Positions 50,184-57,872 of a stretch of DNA of 64,000 nucleotides are shown here, in pieces. The notes beneath the pieces were generated by a model that worked only from the letters and a program-made list of their open reading frames with translations, did no database searches and was not told where the DNA came from. Origin of the DNA: an uncultured Prevotellaceae bacterium. Its GTDB lineage: Bacteria > Bacteroidota > Bacteroidia > Bacteroidales > Bacteroidaceae. Each line of letters begins with the position of its first letter. Within the stretch, counting starts at the first letter, position 1. The stretch spans positions 19,414 through 83,413 of the forward strand of contig CACWLC010000012.1 in the NCBI GenBank assembly GCA_902761605.1, written 5' to 3'. A program made the position numbers and the translations under genes.

Positions 50184-50849
50184 TTAGAAGAACCTCACAA
50201 GGTTCGTTGTTACCCCAAGTAGCATTATGACGCTTCCGACAATAACGGCCACGCCAATCACCTGATTAATAATCTTTATGCCATTTGTATCAAACTTCGT
50301 TCTAATCTTGTCCACAAGCCATGTCAGCCCCCACCACCATAGCAAGGCACCTCCTACGATACTTGCAAAACCTACCAGCATCTCAAAAGGATGACTCGGC
50401 AATACGAATGCAAACTGTGCGAACATAGCAAGGAAGAGGAATATAATCAGCGGATTGGAGAATGTCACCAGGAATGCCGTCCAGGCGTTATACCATAGTG
50501 TACCCTTCTGCTGTCCTGACTGGTGCATCTTTCTCGTAGGATCTGAACGATATGTATACAGGCCGAAACAGAGCAGCATGATACTACCTCCTATCTGAAG
50601 ATAGAAACGGTTCTGGTCGTTATTGATCAGATCCATCACGAACGACATACCAAATCCTGCAAAGGCAGCGTATATGATATCACTGACAGACGCTCCGACA
50701 CCTGTGGCAAGACCATACCAACGACCTTTGTTCAACGTTCGCTGTACACAAAGGATACCGACAGGTCCCATCGGAGCACTTGCTATCACCCCGATCATCA
50801 TCCCCTTAAAGATGAAATCCAATATATTTATTGGTACATGAAATGGCAT
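50184..50849 (-). CDS. LysE-family transporter
   Basis: 221 residues with about six membrane helices; the first helix holds IASAPMGPVGILCVQR, the LysE/RhtB signature APPGPV-like motif. Presumed amino-acid or metabolite exporter; substrate unknown. It is the first gene of the nine-gene leftward run. Its -7 box lies only 9 bp before the ATG, so the mRNA would be nearly leaderless. Confidence 0.9.
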   Translation of the reverse strand: MPFHVPINILDFIFKGMMIGVIASAPMGPVGILCVQRTLNKGRWYGLATGVGASVSDIIYAAFAGFGMSFVMDLINNDQNRFYLQIGGSIMLLCFGLYTYRSDPTRKMHQSGQQKGTLWYNAWTAFLVTFSNPLIIFLFLAMFAQFAFVLPSHPFEMLVGFASIVGGALLWWWGLTWLVDKIRTKFDTNGIKIINQVIGVAVIVGSVIMLLGVTTNLVRFF

Positions 50850-50857
50850 ATCAGGTG

Positions 50858-50865
50858 CAAAGGTA
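50858..50865 (-). promoter_or_regulatory. -7 box for the LysE-to-rpe gene run
   Basis: Minus strand TACCTTTG followed by CACC, ending 9 nt before the ATG at 50849. Confidence 0.7.
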
Positions 50866-50911
50866 CGAAAAAAAACACAGACTACACAGATTTTAGCCGA
50901 TTATTTTTCTT

Positions 50912-50935
50912 TTATTGCACTTTTCTATGCAATAA
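50912..50935 (-). terminator. Possible terminator hairpin after the PP2C gene
   Basis: TTATTGCA (50912-50919) pairs with TGCAATAA (50928-50935), 8 nt past the stop at 50943. No T-run follows on the minus strand, so activity is doubtful. Confidence 0.4.
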
Positions 50936-50942
50936 TCAGATT

Positions 50943-53003
50943 TTACTTAATGCTAATACCCAACATTGTGAGGTCATCATTAGGCTCTGCTCCGTCACGG
51001 AACTTCTCTACCTCATCCTCCATCACCTCAACAGCCTGACGAGCATTCTGGAACTTTGTATTAGACAGCAAATCAAGCAGATGATCATCGCCGAACTGTT
51101 CCTGTGCCTTGTTCTCTGCCTCATTAAGACCATCGGAATAAAGGAATAACGGACACCCCTTGATACTCTCTATACTCTCGCCTTCATATTCCAGGCCAGG
51201 CCATAAGCCTATGGGGGCATTGGGCAATACGTCAACGAACTTACCCTCCGGCAGGATCACTGGTGGATTATGGCCCGCATTACAGAAATCCAGATGTCCC
51301 GTCTTGAGATCCACTAGTCCGATGAACATAGTTACGAACATTCCCTGTTCGTTATCTTCCGTTAGTGCGGCATTCATACGGGTAAGTATCTCCGCAGGCA
51401 TCATTTGCTGAGTGGCAAATGTACGGAACAGTCTGTTGGCCTGTGCCATAAACAGCGAAGCCGGTATTCCCTTTCCACTAACGTCTCCAAGACAGAAATA
51501 CAGGCTGTCACCCTCAAGGAGATACCCGAAGAGGTCACCTCCCACCGCCTTTGCAGGCTTCATGGCACCAAAAAGATCCAAGCCTTCTCTATTTGGGAAC
51601 ACGCTGGGTACCATCGACTGCTGTATATCACGTGCAATGCGCAGTTCACTCTCTATACGTTCCTTTGCTGCTGTCGTCTCCTCAAGCTTATCATATGCCT
51701 CCTGCAGTTTCTGATGGGCTGCAGCGAGTTTATGTGTCGACTTACGTTTGTGAAGAGTGTATATTACAAAGAATGTCAATATCAGCACCATTGCCACCGC
51801 TCCTGCTATAAGCCTCTGGCGAGCCATATCTGCCTGTTGACGGGCTATCTCCGACTTCTTGCCATTGGTGTCATAGATAGTAGCAAGCTCTGCTGTAGTA
51901 CTGTTCTTATGTGCCACAATAGCACTGTCGAGCAAGTCAAGGATCTTTGCGCCTACAACTCTTGCAGAATCCAATCGTCCTGATTCGGCATTGGCATGAT
52001 ACTTAGGCAGCATATACAGTTGAATATTGTCGAGCGAGGGTTTCAGGCCTACCTCTTCAATCATTTTGTCAAGATACCTGTAGTTATATGCTGCCTCTGC
52101 ATAACGCTCTGCTGCAACGAGATAGTCGTTGGCATTAATATGTCCGCGAGGGGTCTTAGAGTATTCCGTCTCCCAGAAAGCCCTATATGCCTCAGCAGCC
52201 TCGGCAGATTTGCCAAGACCCTGAAGAGCCACAGCTCGCATAATCTCTATCCTACCCTGATATTCATCGAAATATTCTAACCTTGCATCATGTTTCTCAC
52301 GATACTTATTCAGAAGCATCTCCGTACGGTCAATCCAGTAGATAGACTCTGCATAACGACGGGTATTGATATAAGCCATACTCGTATAGACAGTGCCTAT
52401 TACCGCCTCTTGGAAGCCCCTTCCAGTGGTATCTGTCTGCCAACGGTTAGCATAATGTCCTCGTGCAATGAGAAAGCTCTCCTTGGCCTCTTCATCACGT
52501 CCCAGATTGATTTGACAGCATCCGATATTATTTAATAATATCGCATAGTCAATATCCGATCCGAAACCACCCTCCTCCATCTTCTTGACTGCAGGCACAG
52601 CTATTCGCATAGAACCCTCGAAGTCACCTCTTACAAGCAGCAGTTCCGAAAGACGACGAGCCACCTTAATATAACTAACATGGTCGTTATCGTCTTTTAT
52701 CTCATGTTCAAGAGCACTGTGATAGCATTCCTCCGACTTCTGGTACTGCCCCTTGTGATAATATGCGGCACCACGCCATCTGTCGGCATTGAGGGGAGAT
52801 ATATCCCCAACCTTCTCGAAACTGTCGGTAACAGCAATCATGCGGTCATAATCCTTATGAGTACCTATATCGAATATCAGACTGTCAGCCTTCGAAGCTC
52901 TGAGCTTTCTGGCGGTTCTTGTCTGTCCACAGGAAGAAATCATTATGACACATGTCAGTGCTAATAAGCCCCCTATTAACCTTACCAGTTTACGATCAAT
53001 CAT
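50943..53003 (-). CDS. TPR-containing SpoIIE/PP2C-type protein phosphatase lipoprotein
   Basis: 686 residues. Lipobox MISSC (Cys25), then TPR-like helical repeats (about residues 50-380), a membrane helix (LIAGAVAMVLILTFFVIYTL, about 403-422), a coiled coil, and a SpoIIE-type PP2C phosphatase domain (DIQQSMVPSVFP, GGDLFGYLLEGD, GDVSGKGIPASLFMA, NAGHNPP, YSDGLNEAEN, NDDLTML). The layout is that of Rsb-type sensors: periplasmic TPRs detect something and a cytoplasmic phosphatase answers, usually on an anti-anti-sigma protein. A lipidated N-terminus plus an internal membrane span is unusual. No STAS or anti-sigma gene is adjacent. Confidence 0.9.
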   Translation of the reverse strand: MIDRKLVRLIGGLLALTCVIMISSCGQTRTARKLRASKADSLIFDIGTHKDYDRMIAVTDSFEKVGDISPLNADRWRGAAYYHKGQYQKSEECYHSALEHEIKDDNDHVSYIKVARRLSELLLVRGDFEGSMRIAVPAVKKMEEGGFGSDIDYAILLNNIGCCQINLGRDEEAKESFLIARGHYANRWQTDTTGRGFQEAVIGTVYTSMAYINTRRYAESIYWIDRTEMLLNKYREKHDARLEYFDEYQGRIEIMRAVALQGLGKSAEAAEAYRAFWETEYSKTPRGHINANDYLVAAERYAEAAYNYRYLDKMIEEVGLKPSLDNIQLYMLPKYHANAESGRLDSARVVGAKILDLLDSAIVAHKNSTTAELATIYDTNGKKSEIARQQADMARQRLIAGAVAMVLILTFFVIYTLHKRKSTHKLAAAHQKLQEAYDKLEETTAAKERIESELRIARDIQQSMVPSVFPNREGLDLFGAMKPAKAVGGDLFGYLLEGDSLYFCLGDVSGKGIPASLFMAQANRLFRTFATQQMMPAEILTRMNAALTEDNEQGMFVTMFIGLVDLKTGHLDFCNAGHNPPVILPEGKFVDVLPNAPIGLWPGLEYEGESIESIKGCPLFLYSDGLNEAENKAQEQFGDDHLLDLLSNTKFQNARQAVEVMEDEVEKFRDGAEPNDDLTMLGISIK

Positions 53004-53025
53004 TGTTTTTTCTTATTTCTGGCGG

Positions 53026-53033
53026 CAAAGTTA
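53026..53033 (-). promoter_or_regulatory. -7 box for the PP2C gene
   Basis: Minus strand TAACTTTG followed by CCGCC, 23 bp before the ATG at 53003. Confidence 0.72.
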
Positions 53034-53098
53034 ATAAAAAAATCGATACCAAGATGGTTAATTTCCGTAAAAATGTCGTATGTAATGAAGATTTTTAT

Positions 53099-53106
53099 TA
53101 ATTTTG
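53099..53106 (+). promoter_or_regulatory. -7 box for the ROK kinase gene
   Basis: TAATTTTG followed by TGGC, 51 bp before the ATG at 53157. Confidence 0.72.
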
Positions 53107-53156
53107 TGGCTTGTAAGAATCAAAACATAACAAAACAATTATAAAGGCCAATATTT

Positions 53157-54143
53157 ATGAACGAACAGAACGCATCAATCAAGCCATATGTTATCGGCTT
53201 GGACTTAGGAGGAACAAACTCGGTATTCGGCATTGTAGACGCCCGTGGTGATATAAAAGCTACTACAGCCATCAAGACTGGCGGCTATGATAAGGCAGAA
53301 GACTATGTCGACGCCTGTGTTGAAGCCCTTCAGGTAATCATCGAGCAGGTTGGCGGCATCGAGACCATCAAGGCGATGGGTATCGGAGCTCCTAACGGTA
53401 ACTATTACAACGGAACAATCGAGTTTGCGCCAAATCTTCCATGGGCTCACAATGGAGTAGTACCCCTCGCAAAATTGTTCAGCGAGCGCCTTAACAATAT
53501 CCCCGTAGCCCTCACCAACGATGCTAATGCCGCAGCTATCGGCGAGATGGTATATGGTGTGGCACGTGGTATGAAGAACTTCATCGTCATCACCCTCGGA
53601 ACAGGTGTTGGCTCTGGTATCGTGGTAAACGGTCAGCTTCTCTACGGACATGACGGATTTGCCGGAGAGTTGGGACACGTAACAATGGTTCGTGGCGCAG
53701 AAGGCCGTAGCTGTGGATGTGGCCGTACAGGTTGTCTTGAGGCATATTGCTCTGCTACCGGTGTTGCACGTACAGCCCGTGAGCTGTTGGCAACAACCAA
53801 CCGCGCAAGTATCCTTCGTGATATGGATCCAGAGAAGATCACCTCTCTCGATGTATCCATCGCTGCCGGCAAGGGCGATGCTCTGGCACAGGAGATCTAT
53901 GAGTTCACAGGAAAGATGCTCGGTGAGGCATGTGCCGATTTCGCAGCATTCAGCAGTCCTGAGGCATTTATCTTCTTCGGAGGAATGGTTAAGGCAGGTG
54001 AGCTGATCATGAAACCTATCCGTGAGGCTTACGAAGCACACGTACTGAAGATCTTCAAGGGCAAGGCTCAGTTCCTGGTTAGCGGTCTCGACGGTGCTTC
54101 TGCAGCCGTACTCGGTGCTTCTGCCATCGGCTGGGAGATTTAA
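53157..54143 (+). CDS. ROK-family glucokinase
   Basis: 328 residues: ATP-binding VIGLDLGGTNSVFGIVD, LTNDANAAAIGE with the catalytic Asp, GTGVGSGIVVNGQLL, ELGHVTM, and the zinc motif CGCGRTGCLEAY. There is no N-terminal helix-turn-helix, so it is an enzyme rather than a repressor. It phosphorylates glucose or a related hexose. It is monocistronic with its own promoter and terminator. Confidence 0.93.
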   Translation: MNEQNASIKPYVIGLDLGGTNSVFGIVDARGDIKATTAIKTGGYDKAEDYVDACVEALQVIIEQVGGIETIKAMGIGAPNGNYYNGTIEFAPNLPWAHNGVVPLAKLFSERLNNIPVALTNDANAAAIGEMVYGVARGMKNFIVITLGTGVGSGIVVNGQLLYGHDGFAGELGHVTMVRGAEGRSCGCGRTGCLEAYCSATGVARTARELLATTNRASILRDMDPEKITSLDVSIAAGKGDALAQEIYEFTGKMLGEACADFAAFSSPEAFIFFGGMVKAGELIMKPIREAYEAHVLKIFKGKAQFLVSGLDGASAAVLGASAIGWEI

Positions 54144-54171
54144 AAACCTGCAATACTCAATATCTACAAGA

Positions 54172-54201
54172 GGCTGGTGGCGTTTGCTGCCAGCCTTTTT
54201 T
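54172..54201 (+). terminator. Terminator after the ROK kinase gene
   Basis: GGCTGG (54172-54177) pairs with CCAGCC (54190-54195), with a partly paired inner stem, then TTTTTT. Confidence 0.88.
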
Positions 54202-54208
54202 CCTTGAT

Positions 54209-54223
54209 AACGTTTACGTTATA
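54209..54223 (+). promoter_or_regulatory. Candidate operator upstream of the GH28-GH105 gene
   Basis: AACGTTTACGTTATA, within the inverted repeat ATAACGT-TT-ACGTTAT (54207-54222). It starts exactly 54 bp before the -7 box. The same motif at the same spacing precedes susC. Confidence 0.68.
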
Positions 54224-54262
54224 AATTGTCACCCGTTATTATGGAATCTCACATTTTATTAG

Positions 54263-54270
54263 TATTTTTG
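54263..54270 (+). promoter_or_regulatory. -7 box for the pectin enzyme operon
   Basis: TATTTTTG followed by CATCC, 49 bp before the ATG at 54319. Confidence 0.75.
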
Positions 54271-54318
54271 CATCCAAATTGTGAACTACAAGCTAACAAC
54301 ATTTACTAAAAGCAAAAT

Positions 54319-56967
54319 ATGAAGAGATTAATTCAATTACTGATGCTGACATTGCTCGTTCCAACACTTGCAGCAGCAAAAGTCTGGGATGAGGCTCAGT
54401 ACAAGCAGATTGAGCAGAGCATCCGAGTTCCTAAGTTTGCAGACAAGGAGTATGTAATCACCAAGTATGGTGCAAAAGTTGATGCTCCTGCTGCCAAGAA
54501 CCAGAAGGCCATTCAGAAGGCTATCGACCTCTGCTCTAAGAAGGGCGGTGGTAAGGTCATCATTCCCGCAGGCCAGAAGTTCTTCACCGGTGCCATCACC
54601 ATGAAGAGCGGTGTAAACCTTGAAGTGCAGGAGGGTGCAGTGCTGGAGTTTGTCTTCCAGCCAGAGCTCTACCCCATCGTAGAGACATCATGGGAGGGTC
54701 TTGAGTGTTTCAACCTCTCACCATGCATATACGCCTTCGGTGCCAAAGATATTGCCATCACTGGTAAGGGTACCATCGACGGAGGTGGAAGCAATGAAGC
54801 CTGGTGGCCCTGGAACGGCAATCCCCGTTTCGGATGGAAGGAAGGCATCGTAAGCCAGAAGAAAGATGCTCGTCCACGTCTGCTGAAGGCTGGCGAAGAC
54901 GGCATCCCAATGTATAATGAGAAAGGTGAGCGCTCTCCAGAGCGTGTGTTCGGAGAAAAAGATGGTCTCCGTCCGCAGCTGGTAAGCTTCAACAAGTGCG
55001 AGGGAATCCTTCTTGAGGATATCACCCTGCTCCGTTCTCCTTTCTGGGTTATCCACCCACTCCACTCTACCGATATCACTGTTCGTCGCGTGAAGATGAT
55101 CAACGACGGTCCTAATGGTGACGGATGCGACCCGGAGTGCTGCGACAGAGTGCTTATCGAGGACTGTTACTTCGATACTGGCGACGACTGTATAGCCATC
55201 AAGAGTGGACGTAACCGTGATGGACGCGAAAGAAACATGCCTTCAAAGAACATAATCATCCGCAACTGCGAGATGAAGAACGGACATGGCGGTGTGGTAG
55301 TTGGTTCTGAGATCTCTGGCGGTTGCCAGAACGTATATGCTCACGATTGTGTGATGGACTCTCCTGAGCTGGAGCGTGTGCTTCGCATAAAGACCAACTC
55401 TTGCCGTGGTGGTATCATCGAGAACATCAACATGCGTAACGTTACCGTAGGTCAGTGTGATGAGGCAGTGCTGAAGATCAATACCGACTACGAGCCAAAG
55501 GAGATATGCTGTCGCGGATACTATCCTATCGTACGTGACGTGCTGATGGAGAATGTCACCTGTCAGAAGTCTAAGTATGGCGTTATGATCGTTGGCTACG
55601 AGGCCGACTCTCTCTCTTACACCGTAAACAACATAACTGTTCGCAACTGTAAGTTCGACGGTGTAATCAAGAAGCCTGTACACCAGATAGGCAAGGCAGA
55701 GAAGATCACTTACGAGAATCTTTTCATCAATGGTCAGCTCGTACTCCAGAAGGCTCCTTACAAGCACTACAGCGAGTGGCTCACATATTCTGAGATACAG
55801 CGGGTGCCAAAGAGCTATCTGTTGGATTTCTCGACTAAGCCAAAATGGAGCTATGTCATGGGTATCGAACTCGAGGGAATGCTTGACACCTATATTAAAT
55901 ATGGTGGCGAGGATATCCGCAAGTATTGCCAGGAATATACCGACACGATGATCAATGACAAAGGTGACATCCGCGGATACAACATTCTGGATTATAACCT
56001 TGACAATATCCGTACCGGTCATTTCGTAACTCGTATGTACAACCTCTACCCTGAGGCCAAGAACCTCAAGGCCATCCAGACCATGATGAAGCAGTTGCAG
56101 AAACAGCCTCGCACTATTGCCGACAAGGTATTCTGGCACAAGGCTATATATGCTTACCAGGTATGGCTGGATGGTATTTTCATGGGACTGCCTTTCCGTT
56201 GTCTGACAGCTTCCAGCCTTTATAAGCCAAAGGATGCTAAAAAGATCTATGACGATGCTGTAAACCAGCTGAAGATCACCTACGAACGTACACTCGATCC
56301 CAAGACAGGTCTGAACCGTCATGCTTACGATGAGACCCGCAAGGCTTTCTGGAGCGACAACGAGACCGGTCTGTCACAACACTGCTGGGGACGGGCTCAG
56401 GGTTGGTTTACGATGGCACTCATTGAAGTACTCGATGCAATGCCAGAGGACTATGCCCGTCGAAACGAAGTCATTGAGTTGCTGCAGAAGGATCTTGATG
56501 CCGTCATCAAGTGGCAGGATAAGAAAACCGGTGTTTGGTATCAGGTTATGGATTCTCCAAACCGTGAAGGCAACTATCTTGAGTCAACGGCTTCCGCCAT
56601 GTTTGCCTATGGTCTGCTGAAAGCAGCCAACAAGGGTTATCTTGGAAAGAAATACCTCGATGCTGGTATCAAGGCATACAAAGGAATCATCCAGAACTTT
56701 ATCCGCGTGAATGCCGACAAGACCATTTCTCTGACCAACTGCTGTTCTGTTGCAGGCCTCGGCCCGGCAGCTACACCGGAAGTAATAGCAGCAATGAAGA
56801 AAGTAAATCCAAAGGGTTCTGTAAATGAGAACCGCCGCAGAGACGGTTCATTCGCCTACTATCTCGATGAGCCTATCCGCGACAACGACGCCAAGGGTGT
56901 AGGTCCGTTCATCTGGGCTTCGCTCGAAATAGAAAAGCTTGGATATAACACTGATTCTTTCAAATAA
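54319..56967 (+). CDS. GH28-GH105 fusion: polygalacturonase plus unsaturated glycuronyl hydrolase
   Basis: 882 residues. After a signal peptide (VPTLAAAK), a GH28 beta-helix spans about 40-480 with its catalytic blocks GDGCDPE, FDTGDDCIAIKSG, GHGGVVVGSE and RIKTN. From about 490 a GH105 barrel follows (WSYVMGIELEGML, GLSQHCWGRAQGWFTMAL, WYQVMDSP, ESTASAMFAYGLL). GH28 cleaves galacturonan or rhamnogalacturonan, while GH105 removes the unsaturated uronic acid left by pectate or rhamnogalacturonan lyases. Joining them in one periplasmic chain suits stepwise trimming of imported pectin oligosaccharides. The esterase gene follows 15 nt later. Confidence 0.93.
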   Translation: MKRLIQLLMLTLLVPTLAAAKVWDEAQYKQIEQSIRVPKFADKEYVITKYGAKVDAPAAKNQKAIQKAIDLCSKKGGGKVIIPAGQKFFTGAITMKSGVNLEVQEGAVLEFVFQPELYPIVETSWEGLECFNLSPCIYAFGAKDIAITGKGTIDGGGSNEAWWPWNGNPRFGWKEGIVSQKKDARPRLLKAGEDGIPMYNEKGERSPERVFGEKDGLRPQLVSFNKCEGILLEDITLLRSPFWVIHPLHSTDITVRRVKMINDGPNGDGCDPECCDRVLIEDCYFDTGDDCIAIKSGRNRDGRERNMPSKNIIIRNCEMKNGHGGVVVGSEISGGCQNVYAHDCVMDSPELERVLRIKTNSCRGGIIENINMRNVTVGQCDEAVLKINTDYEPKEICCRGYYPIVRDVLMENVTCQKSKYGVMIVGYEADSLSYTVNNITVRNCKFDGVIKKPVHQIGKAEKITYENLFINGQLVLQKAPYKHYSEWLTYSEIQRVPKSYLLDFSTKPKWSYVMGIELEGMLDTYIKYGGEDIRKYCQEYTDTMINDKGDIRGYNILDYNLDNIRTGHFVTRMYNLYPEAKNLKAIQTMMKQLQKQPRTIADKVFWHKAIYAYQVWLDGIFMGLPFRCLTASSLYKPKDAKKIYDDAVNQLKITYERTLDPKTGLNRHAYDETRKAFWSDNETGLSQHCWGRAQGWFTMALIEVLDAMPEDYARRNEVIELLQKDLDAVIKWQDKKTGVWYQVMDSPNREGNYLESTASAMFAYGLLKAANKGYLGKKYLDAGIKAYKGIIQNFIRVNADKTISLTNCCSVAGLGPAATPEVIAAMKKVNPKGSVNENRRRDGSFAYYLDEPIRDNDAKGVGPFIWASLEIEKLGYNTDSFK

Positions 56968-56982
56968 CATAAGAATACCGCT

Positions 56983-57666
56983 GTGAAGAAGTTATCTTTG
57001 ACTCTGCTGACGCTGCTAATGGTCGGCGTCGCTATGGCCCAGACAAAATCGGTTTCTATTCTGGGCGACTCGTATTCTACTTACGAGGGATTCATGACAC
57101 CATCTACCAACGAGCTTTGGTATTACGGCAAGAACGGTGATAAGAAGACCGACGTTAAGAATGTGCGCCAGACATGGTGGCACGAGGTAATCAGCGAGAA
57201 CGGCTGGCGACTCTGCATCAACAACTCCTATAGCGGAGCCACAGTGAGCTATACAGGTTATGACGGCAATGACTACAGCGCCCGTTCATTCAACACCCGC
57301 ATGGACAACCTGGGGCAGCCCGACATCATCTTCGTATTCGGAGCCACCAACGACAGCTGGGCAGGAACACCCATCGGTGAGTACAAATATGACAACATCA
57401 CCTATGGCGACCTCTATCAGTTCCGTCCTGCCCTGGCACGAATGCTCCAGTGGATGACCGACCGATATATCAATACCGAGATCTATTTCCTGCTCAACAA
57501 CGACCTGCGCGATGAGATCGACGAGTCTGTAAAGACCATCTGTGCCCGATACAACGTGCCGGTGATAGAACTCACAGACATCGACAAGATCTCCGGTCAC
57601 CCCTCAGTGAAGGGCATGCGCCAGATTGCCGACCAGGTAAATGCCTTCATTAAGAAGAGCAAATAA
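56983..57666 (+). CDS. SGNH/GDSL hydrolase, probable pectin-related esterase
   Basis: 227 residues from a GTG start. The signal peptide (LLTLLMVGVAMAQ) precedes block I ILGDSYSTYEG with the nucleophile Ser, a Gly block NNSYSGATVS, block III FGATNDSW and block V GHPSVKGM with the catalytic His. It is a secreted serine esterase; next to a GH28-GH105 enzyme, removal of acetyl or other ester groups from pectin is the likely job (inference). A terminator follows. Confidence 0.88.
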   Translation: MKKLSLTLLTLLMVGVAMAQTKSVSILGDSYSTYEGFMTPSTNELWYYGKNGDKKTDVKNVRQTWWHEVISENGWRLCINNSYSGATVSYTGYDGNDYSARSFNTRMDNLGQPDIIFVFGATNDSWAGTPIGEYKYDNITYGDLYQFRPALARMLQWMTDRYINTEIYFLLNNDLRDEIDESVKTICARYNVPVIELTDIDKISGHPSVKGMRQIADQVNAFIKKSK

Positions 57667-57687
57667 GAATTAAGAAAAATTGCTTAT

Positions 57688-57724
57688 AATAAGGTGTGTG
57701 CCCAAACAGCGCACACCTTATTTA
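57688..57724 (+). terminator. Terminator after the esterase gene
   Basis: AATAAGGTGTG (57688-57698) pairs with CACACCTTATT (57712-57722), with T-rich sequence after it. Confidence 0.85.
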
Positions 57725-57744
57725 TTTATACGCGTAATACCGCA

Positions 57745-57759
57745 AACGTTTACGATATA
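57745..57759 (+). promoter_or_regulatory. Candidate operator upstream of susC
   Basis: AACGTTTACGATATA, 14 of 15 bases identical to 54209-54223, and again exactly 54 bp before the -7 box. Confidence 0.68.
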
Positions 57760-57798
57760 TTTCTGTGAAAAAACACCCTCTTTTATATAAATTTGCCT

Positions 57799-57806
57799 TA
57801 CCTTTG
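57799..57806 (+). promoter_or_regulatory. -7 box for the susCD operon
   Basis: TACCTTTG followed by TACCC, 66 bp before the ATG at 57873; it excludes the longer frame from 57765. Confidence 0.75.
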
Positions 57807-57872
57807 TACCCGCTAACAAGTGCTAAATTAATAATTAATATAAATTATTCTTTTCAATTAAAACTAACGAGT

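Noticed and set aside
53205-54041. 278-aa minus-strand ORF over the ROK kinase gene
   Set aside because: Antisense shadow with Cys/Ser/Thr-rich low-information sequence; the plus-strand ROK motifs are complete.
55243-56322. 359-aa minus-strand ORF inside the GH28-GH105 gene
   Set aside because: It lies antisense to a clearly coding fusion enzyme, has no recognisable motif, promoter or signal, and arises from codon bias on the opposite strand.
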